A stretch of 64,000 bases of DNA from JADLGH01 sp964586675. GTDB lineage: Bacteria; Desulfobacterota_D; UBA1144; Nemesobacterales; UBA2774. Shown piece by piece: positions 43,007-50,060 of the stretch (positions are counted from its first letter, which is position 1; the number at the start of each line of letters is the position of its first letter). The notes below the pieces were generated by a model that was not told the DNA's origin, ran no database searches, and saw only the letters and a list, made by a program, of their open reading frames with translations. The stretch covers positions 3,898-67,897 of the forward strand of contig CAZPHQ010000015.1 in the NCBI GenBank assembly GCA_964586675.1, in the 5' to 3' direction. Made by a program: the position numbers and the translations under genes.

Positions 43007-44170
43007 TCAGGCGCCGGCCGCTTTCACAACCTTGGCCGCGGCTTCCCGCATATCGGCGCCGGTTATGATGTTGAGGCCGGATTCGGAGAGCATCTTCCTT
43101 CCGAGCTCGACGTTGGTCCCTTCGAGCCTTACAACCAGGGGCACCTGGAGCCCGACTTCCTTCGCCGCGGCTATTATGCCCTGGGCTATGGTGTCGCACT
43201 TCATGATGCCGCCGAATATGTTCACGAATATAGCCTTGACGTTGGGGTCGCTGAGGATCATCTTGAAGGCCTGCGTTACCTGCTCGGTGCTGGCGCCGCC
43301 GCCCACGTCGAGGAAGTTGGCCGGCTCCCCGCCGTGGTGCTTTATGATGTCCATCGTCGCCATCGCGAGGCCCGCGCCGTTAACGAGGCAGCCTATGTTG
43401 CCGTCGAGCTTCACATAGCTTATGCCCCACTTCTTGGCTTCGAGCTCGGTCGGGTCTTCCTCGTCCGGGTCGTGGTACTTTTCGATGTCGGGGTGCCTGA
43501 AAAGGGCGTTGTCGTCGAAGTTCATCTTCGCGTCGAGCGCTATGAGGTCGCCCGACTTGGTGAGTATCAGCGGGTTGATCTCCGCGAGGGAGCAGTCCTT
43601 GTCCGTGAAGAGCTGGTAGAGGGCCGAAACAAATTTCACGGCCTTCCCGACGCTCTTTCCTTCGAGCCCGAGGAAGTATGCTATTTTTCTGCACTGAAAG
43701 GGCTGAAGTCCTACTACCGGGTCTATGTATTCCTTTAAAATCTTTTCGGGATGGTTGCGGGCGATTTCCTCGATCTCGACGCCGCCCTCGCGGCTGGCCA
43801 TTATCACGATCTCTTCCTTCGCCCTGTCTATTACCATTCCGAGGTAAAACTCTTTATCTATGTCCGAAGCCTCTTCCACGAGGACTTTCTTCACCAGCTT
43901 GCCGTCGGGACCAGTCTGGTGGGTTACGAGTATCATTCCTATTATTTCGGAGGCTATCTCCTTCACCTGGTCGAGAATGCTGGCGAGCTTTACGCCGCCG
44001 CCCTTGCCCCTTCCGCCGGCGTGAATCTGCGCCTTAATAACAAACTTTCCGGAGTTTAAATCCTGCGCTATCTGGTGCGCTTCGTCTTCATTGAACGCGA
44101 CCTTTCCGGTCGGAGTCGCCGCGCCGTACTGGGATAACAGCTCTTTTGCCTGATACTCGTGTATGTTCAC
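43007..44170 (-). CDS. sucC: Succinyl-CoA ligase beta subunit
   Basis: 387 residues. MNIHEYQAKELLSQYG start, ATP-grasp domain with KAQIHAGGRGKGGGVKLA, and C-terminal GGIMKCDTIAQGIIAA and PLVVRLEGTNVELGRKML are diagnostic. It couples succinyl-CoA cleavage to nucleotide triphosphate synthesis. Unusually, sucD, normally the next gene, is absent: a terminator and then rpoH follow. Lies 34 bp below sdhB. Confidence 0.95.
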   Translation of the reverse strand: MNIHEYQAKELLSQYGAATPTGKVAFNEDEAHQIAQDLNSGKFVIKAQIHAGGRGKGGGVKLASILDQVKEIASEIIGMILVTHQTGPDGKLVKKVLVEEASDIDKEFYLGMVIDRAKEEIVIMASREGGVEIEEIARNHPEKILKEYIDPVVGLQPFQCRKIAYFLGLEGKSVGKAVKFVSALYQLFTDKDCSLAEINPLILTKSGDLIALDAKMNFDDNALFRHPDIEKYHDPDEEDPTELEAKKWGISYVKLDGNIGCLVNGAGLAMATMDIIKHHGGEPANFLDVGGGASTEQVTQAFKMILSDPNVKAIFVNIFGGIMKCDTIAQGIIAAAKEVGLQVPLVVRLEGTNVELGRKMLSESGLNIITGADMREAAAKVVKAAGA

Positions 44171-44204
44171 TTCTTAAATCCTCCTTGAAATACGGCTTCG
44201 CCTC

Positions 44205-44945
44205 TTACTGCTTCGAGCTGCCCCTGAACTTGTTAATGAGCCACTGGAGCGGGTCGAAGTAGGTGTCGGCCACCCTCTCCTTTAAAGGGATGATCGCGTT
44301 GTCGGTGATGTGTATGTGCTCGGGGCAGACTTCCGTACAGCACTTGGTGATGTTGCAGTACCCGAGCCCGGCGTCGGCCCTCAGGAACGGTTTCCTGTCG
44401 TCGGTGTCGAGCGGGTGCATTTCGAGCTCGGCTATCTTGATGAGCATTCGAGGGCCCGCGAACTCGTTTTTCTCGTTGTGGTTTCTGAGAATGTGGCAGA
44501 CGTTCTGGCAGAGGAAGCATTCTATACACTTCCTGAACTCCTGGCTCCTCTCGACGTCCTCCTGATACATGACCCACTTCGTATCTTTTGCGGGCTTGAA
44601 TGGCGGTATGGTCTTCCTGACCTTATAGTTCCAGGAAACGTCGGTGACGAGGTCTTTTATAATCGGGAAGCTCTTTATGGGGTATACGGTTACGGGCTTG
44701 TCGAGCGGAAGCGAGTCCATTCTGGTCTTGCAGGTGAGCTTCGGCATGCCGTTTATCTCTGCGCTGCACGAGCCGCACTTGGCCGCCTTGCAGTTCCACC
44801 TCACCGCGAGGTCGCCGTCGTAGTTGGCCTGTATGAAGTGTATGGCGTCGAGGACGACCATCCCCTCTTCAACGGGTACATCGTATTCCTTTTCCCCGCC
44901 GCCGCTTGAGTCCCCGCGGTATACCCTCATCTTGGCTGTGGCCAT
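44205..44945 (-). CDS. sdhB: Succinate dehydrogenase iron-sulfur subunit
   Basis: 246 residues. [2Fe-2S] ligands in WNCKAAKCGSCSAEINGMPKLTC, and the [4Fe-4S]/[3Fe-4S] ligands in CIECFLCQNVCH and NITKCCTEVCPEHI. Electrons pass from FAD to the membrane quinone site. One base separates it from the sdhA stop. It belongs to the same five-helix-anchor Sdh type as its neighbours. Confidence 0.95.
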   Translation of the reverse strand: MATAKMRVYRGDSSGGGEKEYDVPVEEGMVVLDAIHFIQANYDGDLAVRWNCKAAKCGSCSAEINGMPKLTCKTRMDSLPLDKPVTVYPIKSFPIIKDLVTDVSWNYKVRKTIPPFKPAKDTKWVMYQEDVERSQEFRKCIECFLCQNVCHILRNHNEKNEFAGPRMLIKIAELEMHPLDTDDRKPFLRADAGLGYCNITKCCTEVCPEHIHITDNAIIPLKERVADTYFDPLQWLINKFRGSSKQ

Positions 44946-44946
44946 C

Positions 44947-46533
44947 TTATTTGTAACCTCCGTCGACTATTTTCCTTAGCTCCTCCGGCATCTGCGGAAG
45001 TGGAGACGTGCCCAGATGCATTTCTCCGTTGCTGTTTTGCGAAATTACCGAGTTCACCTTGCCCCAGACCTCGTCGTTATACTTGGGGAAATCCACCCTG
45101 CTGTGGGCACCCCTGCTCTCTTCCCTCTGAAGCGCGCACTTCGCGATGGCTTCCGAGGCGATGAGCATGGACTTCAAGTCCTTACAGAGATGCCAGCCCG
45201 GGTTGAACATGCGCGAACCCTCAATCTTGAGGTCGGAAGCCCTTTCCTTAAGCACCTGGAGCTCGTCGAGCCCTTCCTGAAGCTTTTCCTTCGTGCGGAA
45301 AACGCCGACGAACTTGCCCATCGCTTCCTGGAGGTCCTGGTGTATGGTGTAGGGATTTTCGCCCTCGGTGCTCTCGAACGGCTTCAGCATCTCCTCCGCC
45401 GCGAGCTCGAGGTCTTTGTCGTCTATCTTAAGAGTGTTGTCCTTGAGTTCGTTCGCGTACTGCGCCGCGCCCATGCCGGCCCTCATGCCGAAAACGAGAA
45501 GGTCCGAGAGCGAGTTCCCGCCGAGCCTGTTCGCGCCGTGCATGCCGCCCGCTACCTCTCCCGCGGCGAAGAGCCCGGGAACAGTCGTGCCTGCCGTGTC
45601 GGCGTCCACCCTGACGCCGCCCATTATGTAATGCGTCGTCGGAAAGACTTCCATCGGCTCTTTAGTGATGTCTATGAGCGCGAACTCCATGAACTGGTGA
45701 TACATGCTCGGGAGCTTCTTCTTGACGTATTCTGCTCCCCTGTGCGCGATGTTGAGGAAAGCGCCGCCGTGGGGCGAGCCCCTTCCTTCCATGACCTCGG
45801 TGTAAATGGACCTCGCGACGACGTCCCTCGTCGAGAGCTCCATCCTCTCGGGGTCGTACTTTTCCATGAACCTCTCGCCGTTACGGTTGGTGAGGATGCC
45901 GCCCTCTCCGCGCACGGCTTCGGTTACGAGAATTCCTCTAACGCTCGGGGGCCATACCATGCCCGTCGGGTGGAACTGCACGAACTCCATGTCTATGAGC
46001 TCGGCCCCGGCTTCATAAGCCAGCGCCTGACCGTCGCCCGTGTACTCCCAGGAGTTCGAGGTTACCTTGTAAGACTTTCCTATGCCGCCCGTCGCGAGGA
46101 TTATCGCCTTGGTCTTGAAGAGAGCGAACCTTCCGCTCTCCCTCCAGTAGCCGAAGGCGCCGGAAATCCTCTCGCCGTCTTTGAGAAGGTGTGTAATAGT
46201 GCATTCCATGTATACGTCGATGCCGGAGTGTATGCCCTTATCCTGGAGCGTGCGTATCATCTCGAGGCCGGTGCGGTCGCCGACGTGAGCGAGCCTCTTC
46301 CAGGTGTGTCCGCCGAAGGCGCGCTGCATTATCTTGCCGTCCTTCGTCCTGTCGAAGAGCGCCCCCCAGTGCTCGAGCTCCTTCACCCTGTCTGGAGCTT
46401 CCTGCGCGTGGAGCTGCGCCATGCGCCAGTTGTTGAGCATCTTTCCGCCGTGCATCGTGTCGTGAAAGTGGGTCTTCCAGTTGTCCTGAACATCGACGTT
46501 GGCGAGAGCGGCGGCGACGCCTCCCTCCGCCAT
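44947..46533 (-). CDS. sdhA: Succinate dehydrogenase flavoprotein subunit, open part after an internal amber
   Basis: 528 codons from an internal ATG (MAEGGVAAALANVDVQDNWKTHF) to the stop. It contains the substrate-binding EFVQFHPTGMVWPPSVRG, active-site RGSPHGG and AGEVAGGMHGANRLGGNSL motifs, so everything after the first 47 codons is intact. A protein starting here would lack the N-terminal Rossmann motif and be inactive. The missing part is encoded just upstream in the same frame but is cut off by TAG (46548..46546). Either the codon is read through, the gene is dead, or the consensus is wrong. Given an otherwise conserved sdhCAB-sucC unit, error or readthrough is favoured. Confidence 0.8.
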   Translation of the reverse strand: MAEGGVAAALANVDVQDNWKTHFHDTMHGGKMLNNWRMAQLHAQEAPDRVKELEHWGALFDRTKDGKIMQRAFGGHTWKRLAHVGDRTGLEMIRTLQDKGIHSGIDVYMECTITHLLKDGERISGAFGYWRESGRFALFKTKAIILATGGIGKSYKVTSNSWEYTGDGQALAYEAGAELIDMEFVQFHPTGMVWPPSVRGILVTEAVRGEGGILTNRNGERFMEKYDPERMELSTRDVVARSIYTEVMEGRGSPHGGAFLNIAHRGAEYVKKKLPSMYHQFMEFALIDITKEPMEVFPTTHYIMGGVRVDADTAGTTVPGLFAAGEVAGGMHGANRLGGNSLSDLLVFGMRAGMGAAQYANELKDNTLKIDDKDLELAAEEMLKPFESTEGENPYTIHQDLQEAMGKFVGVFRTKEKLQEGLDELQVLKERASDLKIEGSRMFNPGWHLCKDLKSMLIASEAIAKCALQREESRGAHSRVDFPKYNDEVWGKVNSVISQNSNGEMHLGTSPLPQMPEELRKIVDGGYK

Positions 46534-46674
46534 GACGGACAGCGCCTATCCGACAAGGCATATGCATACGAGCCCTACCGAAGCCCCCCTTGCCGAAGCC
46601 TCGATGGCGGCCCTCAGCCCCGCCCCCCCGGCGCCTATGACGATTACGTCATGTGTATGTGTCTCTATCTCCAT
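46534..46674 (-). pseudogene. sdhA: 5' end of sdhA, separated by an in-frame amber codon
   Basis: From ATG 46674, 12 bp below sdhC, the frame reads MEIETHTHDVIVIGAGGAGL, the FAD-binding Rossmann motif, then a conserved AAIEASARGASVGLVC. Codon 43 is TAG (46548..46546). Three codons later MAEGG resumes the conserved core. In the related mycobacterial-type SdhA the same stretch reads GKAHTVMAEGG, where the His links FAD covalently; here it reads G-stop-A-L-S-V, so this His is also lost. Length is preserved, so no indel is involved. Confidence 0.75.
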
Positions 46675-46685
46675 CTATTGTTACC

Positions 46686-47417
46686 TCATATAATCCTGAT
46701 ATCTGTGATGACTCCCTTGGCCAGGAGGAAAACGTAGAGGTCCGCGAGAGCGACGCTGAAGAGGCTCACCCAGGCCCAGAACATATGGTGCTCGTTCCAC
46801 ACACTGACCTTCCCCCACATCCGGAAGCGCGTCGGACATTTCGAAAACACGTCGAGCTTCCCCCCTACGAGATGGCGGAAGGAATGGCACGAGAGCGAGT
46901 ACATGCTGAGGAGAAAGGCGTTTATGATCAGAACTATAGTGCCTACCCCGATGCCGAACCCGTCCTCGAACTTGAATGCGTGAAGAGCGTCTATCCAGAG
47001 GAAAAGAAGTATTACGCCCGCGGCGTAGAAGAAATAACGGTGTATGTTCTGCAGGATGAAGGGAAATCTCGTCTCCCCGGTGTAGGAGCCCTCCTTGGCG
47101 AGCGGCCTCACCGCGCAGCCCGGGGGGGCCATGAAGAACGACCTGTAATAGGCCTTTCTGTAGTAGTAACAGGTAGCCCTGAATCCGAGCGGCGCCCACA
47201 GAATCAGAAGGGCCGGGGAAAGCGGCCACCACGAAGCTAAAAGGTACGGGGAGTAGAACGGGGAGAGATAAGGCTCTACAAGGAAATCGGCGTGTGAGAA
47301 CGCGCGCCATGTAGAATAAAGACCGAAAACCGACAGAATCGTCGCCGTCACCAGCGGCGCAGCCCACCATGCGTCCTTCCGCATGGTAATCGAGCTTTGA
47401 GCAGTTCCATTCGCCAT
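46686..47417 (-). CDS. sdhC: Succinate dehydrogenase membrane anchor subunit
   Basis: 243 residues with five membrane helices. It resembles the single-chain anchor of the mycobacterial-like Sdh1 type: LLASWWPLSPALLILWAPLGFRATCYYYRKAYYRSFF, FILQNIHRYFFY, SMYSLSCHSFRHLVGG and WNEHHMFWAWVSL supply histidines that could bind heme. Carries electrons to quinone. First gene of sdhC-A-B-sucC. Confidence 0.82.
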   Translation of the reverse strand: MANGTAQSSITMRKDAWWAAPLVTATILSVFGLYSTWRAFSHADFLVEPYLSPFYSPYLLASWWPLSPALLILWAPLGFRATCYYYRKAYYRSFFMAPPGCAVRPLAKEGSYTGETRFPFILQNIHRYFFYAAGVILLFLWIDALHAFKFEDGFGIGVGTIVLIINAFLLSMYSLSCHSFRHLVGGKLDVFSKCPTRFRMWGKVSVWNEHHMFWAWVSLFSVALADLYVFLLAKGVITDIRII

Positions 47418-47502
47418 CTCTGTGCCTCCTAACCTACTTCTAATCTTATTCTTATTGGTTGCACGGGGTCGCCGTCATCGATTCGGGGAAAATCGGTGTG
47501 TA

Positions 47503-47531
47503 ATATTAAATGAATGCCCCGGGCTAGTCAA
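47503..47531 (-). promoter_or_regulatory. Promoter of the sdhCAB-sucC operon
   Basis: Minus strand: TTGACT (47531..47526), 17 bp, TAATAT (47508..47503). The -35 partly overlaps the downstream side of a CCCGGGC/GCCCGGG inverted repeat that could end mdh transcripts. The leader would be about 80 nt. Confidence 0.5.
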
Positions 47532-47565
47532 GAAAATGCCAGACCGCCCGGGACAGAATTTAGTT

Positions 47566-48507
47566 TCAGGATTTTGCTGTTTTGTCGATGTGGTCACAGA
47601 GCTCTTTCACGTGGCTCGCGGAAATCTTTATTTCTTCCTTTTCCTTATCCGAAAGCGCAACTTCGAATATCTCTTCTATGCCCTTTCTGCCGAGCTTTAC
47701 GGGAAGGCCGACGAAGGTATTGTCGACGCCGTATTCGCCTTCTGCGAGAACGCAGCAGGGGAGGATCTTCTTCTTGTCCTTGAGTATCGCCTCGACCATC
47801 TCTACGGCCGACACAGCCGGCGCGTAGAAGGCGCTCCCGGTCTTTAAGAGTGCTACTATCTCGCCGCCGCCGCCGCGCGTCCTCTTAACTATCTCCTCGA
47901 GCCTGCCTTCGGGGATGAGCTCCGTTACAGGCACGCCCGCGACAGTCGTGCAGCGCGTTAGCGGCACCATGTCGTCGCCGTGTCCGCCCAGAACGAACGC
48001 GTGTATGTTTTCGACGGATACGCCGAGCTCCATTCCGATAAACGACCTGAACCTAGCGGCGTCGAGCACCCCGGCCATACCCATCACGCGCTCCTTCGGG
48101 AATCCGCTGACTTTGTGCGCCACGTATACCATGGCATCAAGAGGGTTGGTTACAAGTATAAGTATAGCATTTGGCGACTTGGCCGCGACGTTCTTCGTAA
48201 CCTCCGTTACGATGGCGGTGTTGGTGGCGATGAGGTCGTCCCTGCTCATTCCGGGCTTTCTCGGTATGCCCGAGGTTATAACGACGACGTCCGAGCCCGC
48301 CGTTTCATCGTAGCCGTTCGTTCCCGTTATGTTCACGTCGTATCCGTAAACCGGGTTCATTTCCATCATGTCGAGCGCCTTGCCCTGCGGCATGCCCTCG
48401 ACTATATCGACGAGGACGACGTCGCCGAGCTCCTGCTGCGCGAGCATCAGCGCGGTCGTTGCGCCCACGTTGCCGGCGCCTATAACTGAAATCTTTGGTC
48501 TGCTCAT
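47566..48507 (-). CDS. mdh: Malate dehydrogenase
   Basis: 313 residues. NAD-binding GAGNVGATTALMLA at the N-terminus, VITSGIPRKPGMSRDDL loop (Arg pair for malate), DAARFRSFIGMELG and active-site GGHGDDMVPL give the lactate/malate dehydrogenase family in its MDH form. Oxidises malate to oxaloacetate. Lies between icd and the sdh operon. Confidence 0.95.
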   Translation of the reverse strand: MSRPKISVIGAGNVGATTALMLAQQELGDVVLVDIVEGMPQGKALDMMEMNPVYGYDVNITGTNGYDETAGSDVVVITSGIPRKPGMSRDDLIATNTAIVTEVTKNVAAKSPNAILILVTNPLDAMVYVAHKVSGFPKERVMGMAGVLDAARFRSFIGMELGVSVENIHAFVLGGHGDDMVPLTRCTTVAGVPVTELIPEGRLEEIVKRTRGGGGEIVALLKTGSAFYAPAVSAVEMVEAILKDKKKILPCCVLAEGEYGVDNTFVGLPVKLGRKGIEEIFEVALSDKEKEEIKISASHVKELCDHIDKTAKS

Positions 48508-48632
48508 TTAACCGCTCCTTACACATTTTATTGTATTTCTGTTTAAGTCGTAATTTTTCGGAATTTTCTGGGTCCCCGGAACCGCCCTGCGGGGGCCAAG
48601 GTAAATCTCCCCCGCCCATGCTTTATAAAACC

Positions 48633-49886
48633 TTATTTTCCTACCCTGTCCATGTTGTCCGCGATAGCCTGGCCGAACTCGGAGCATTTTAAAAGCTTCG
48701 CCCCTTCGAGCTGGCGCTCGAGGTCGTAGGTTACAGTTTTGTCGAGAATGGTTATCTCCATGGCCTTCACAATAATATCGGCCGCTTCCTGCCAGCCGAG
48801 GTACTCGAACATCATCACGCCAGAGAGTATGACGGAGCTCGGGTTTATCTTGTCCTGGCCTGCATATTTCGGGGCCGTGCCGTGGGTCGCCTCGAAGAGC
48901 GCGAGGTAATCGCCGATGTTGCCGCCGGGGGCCATTCCAAGGCCTCCCACCTGCGCGGCGCAGGCGTCGGAGAGATAGTCGCCGTTAAGGTTGGACGTCG
49001 CTATAACGTTATAGTCCCTTGTCCTCGTGAGTATCTGCTGGAGCATGTTGTCGGCGATCCTGTCGTTTATCACCACCTTCCCCGGGGGCGTCTTTCCGCC
49101 GAACTTGTCCCAGAGATCGTCTTCGCTTATAGCGTCCGCCGCGAATTCTTCCCTGGCAAGCTCGTAGCCCCAGTCCCTGAAAGCGCCCTCGGTGAACTTC
49201 ATGATGTTCCCCTTGTGCACTATAGTGACCGTCTCCCTTCCTTTTTCGACGGCGTGTTTTATGGCCTTTCTCACGAGCCTCTTCGTACCGAAGGGGCTTA
49301 TGGGCTTTATGCCTATGCCGGATCCTTCCCTTATATTGACGCCGTATTTTTCGACGAGGTAATTCCTGATTTCAATCGCCTCTTTCGAGCCGCTCTGCCA
49401 TTCTATGCCCGAGTATACGTCTTCCGTGTTCTCGCGGAAGATTATCATGTCCATGTCTTCCGGCTTCTTTATAGGCGATGGAGTGCCTTTAATGTACTTC
49501 ACAGGCCTTACACATGCGTAGAGGTCGAGTATCTGCCTGAGCGCGACGTTAAGGCTCCTTATACCGCCGCCTATCGGTGTCGTGAGAGGTCCTTTTATGG
49601 ATACTATGTATTCCTTTAAATCCTCTATCGTTTCGTCGGGGAGCCATTCCCCTTTCTGCTCGAAAGCCTTTTCCCCTGTCAGCACTTCGTGCCAGGTTAT
49701 CTTCCTCTTTCCGCCATAGCTTTTCGCTACTGCGGCATCGAATACTATCTGCGACGCATGCCATATATCGGGTCCCGTGCCATCGCCCTCTATGAACGGG
49801 ATGATGGGATTGTCAGGCACGATAAGTCTTTCGTTGGCTGCATCTATCTTAATTTTCTCGCCCGAAGCGGGTTTACGAGATGACAT
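48633..49886 (-). CDS. icd: Isocitrate dehydrogenase (NADP-type)
   Basis: 417 residues. IPFIEGDGTGPDIWHAS, substrate loop PLTTPIGGGIRSLNVALRQ, FRENTEDVYSGIEW, and NLNGDYLSDACAAQVGGLGMAPGGNIG follow E. coli-type NADP enzymes. Converts isocitrate to 2-oxoglutarate. The conserved Ser in GGGIRSLNVALRQ is the usual regulatory phosphorylation site in this family. Confidence 0.94.
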   Translation of the reverse strand: MSSRKPASGEKIKIDAANERLIVPDNPIIPFIEGDGTGPDIWHASQIVFDAAVAKSYGGKRKITWHEVLTGEKAFEQKGEWLPDETIEDLKEYIVSIKGPLTTPIGGGIRSLNVALRQILDLYACVRPVKYIKGTPSPIKKPEDMDMIIFRENTEDVYSGIEWQSGSKEAIEIRNYLVEKYGVNIREGSGIGIKPISPFGTKRLVRKAIKHAVEKGRETVTIVHKGNIMKFTEGAFRDWGYELAREEFAADAISEDDLWDKFGGKTPPGKVVINDRIADNMLQQILTRTRDYNVIATSNLNGDYLSDACAAQVGGLGMAPGGNIGDYLALFEATHGTAPKYAGQDKINPSSVILSGVMMFEYLGWQEAADIIVKAMEITILDKTVTYDLERQLEGAKLLKCSEFGQAIADNMDRVGK

Positions 49887-49920
49887 TGTTCAAACTCCTG
49901 TATAAAAAAATTTGGACTGA

Positions 49921-49949
49921 AATATAAATAAAAAACGAGCAGAATTCAA
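49921..49949 (-). promoter_or_regulatory. Promoter upstream of icd
   Basis: Minus strand: TTGAAT (49949..49944), 17 bp, TATATT (49926..49921). The leader is about 30 nt. A 14-bp palindrome GTATCGGCCGATAC (50010-50023) lies further upstream, between this promoter and the acnA stop. Confidence 0.5.
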
Positions 49950-50060
49950 CTTTTGGGCGGGCCCACCGGCCCTTCCGCGTTCAAAACACGCAGGTTTCCG
50001 GCGCAGCCCGTATCGGCCGATACCACTGCTTATTAAAGGCTCGTCCCGGCGGAGGGGGTT

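Noticed and set aside
46534..46600. A short inversion as the cause of the sdhA amber
   Set aside because: The plus strand reads PTRHMHT, reminiscent of a flavin-attachment motif, and a 29-bp inversion would even stay in frame. But the observed frame aligns better with the VC..L.G.A..VMAEGG pattern of this Sdh type, so substitutions are more likely.
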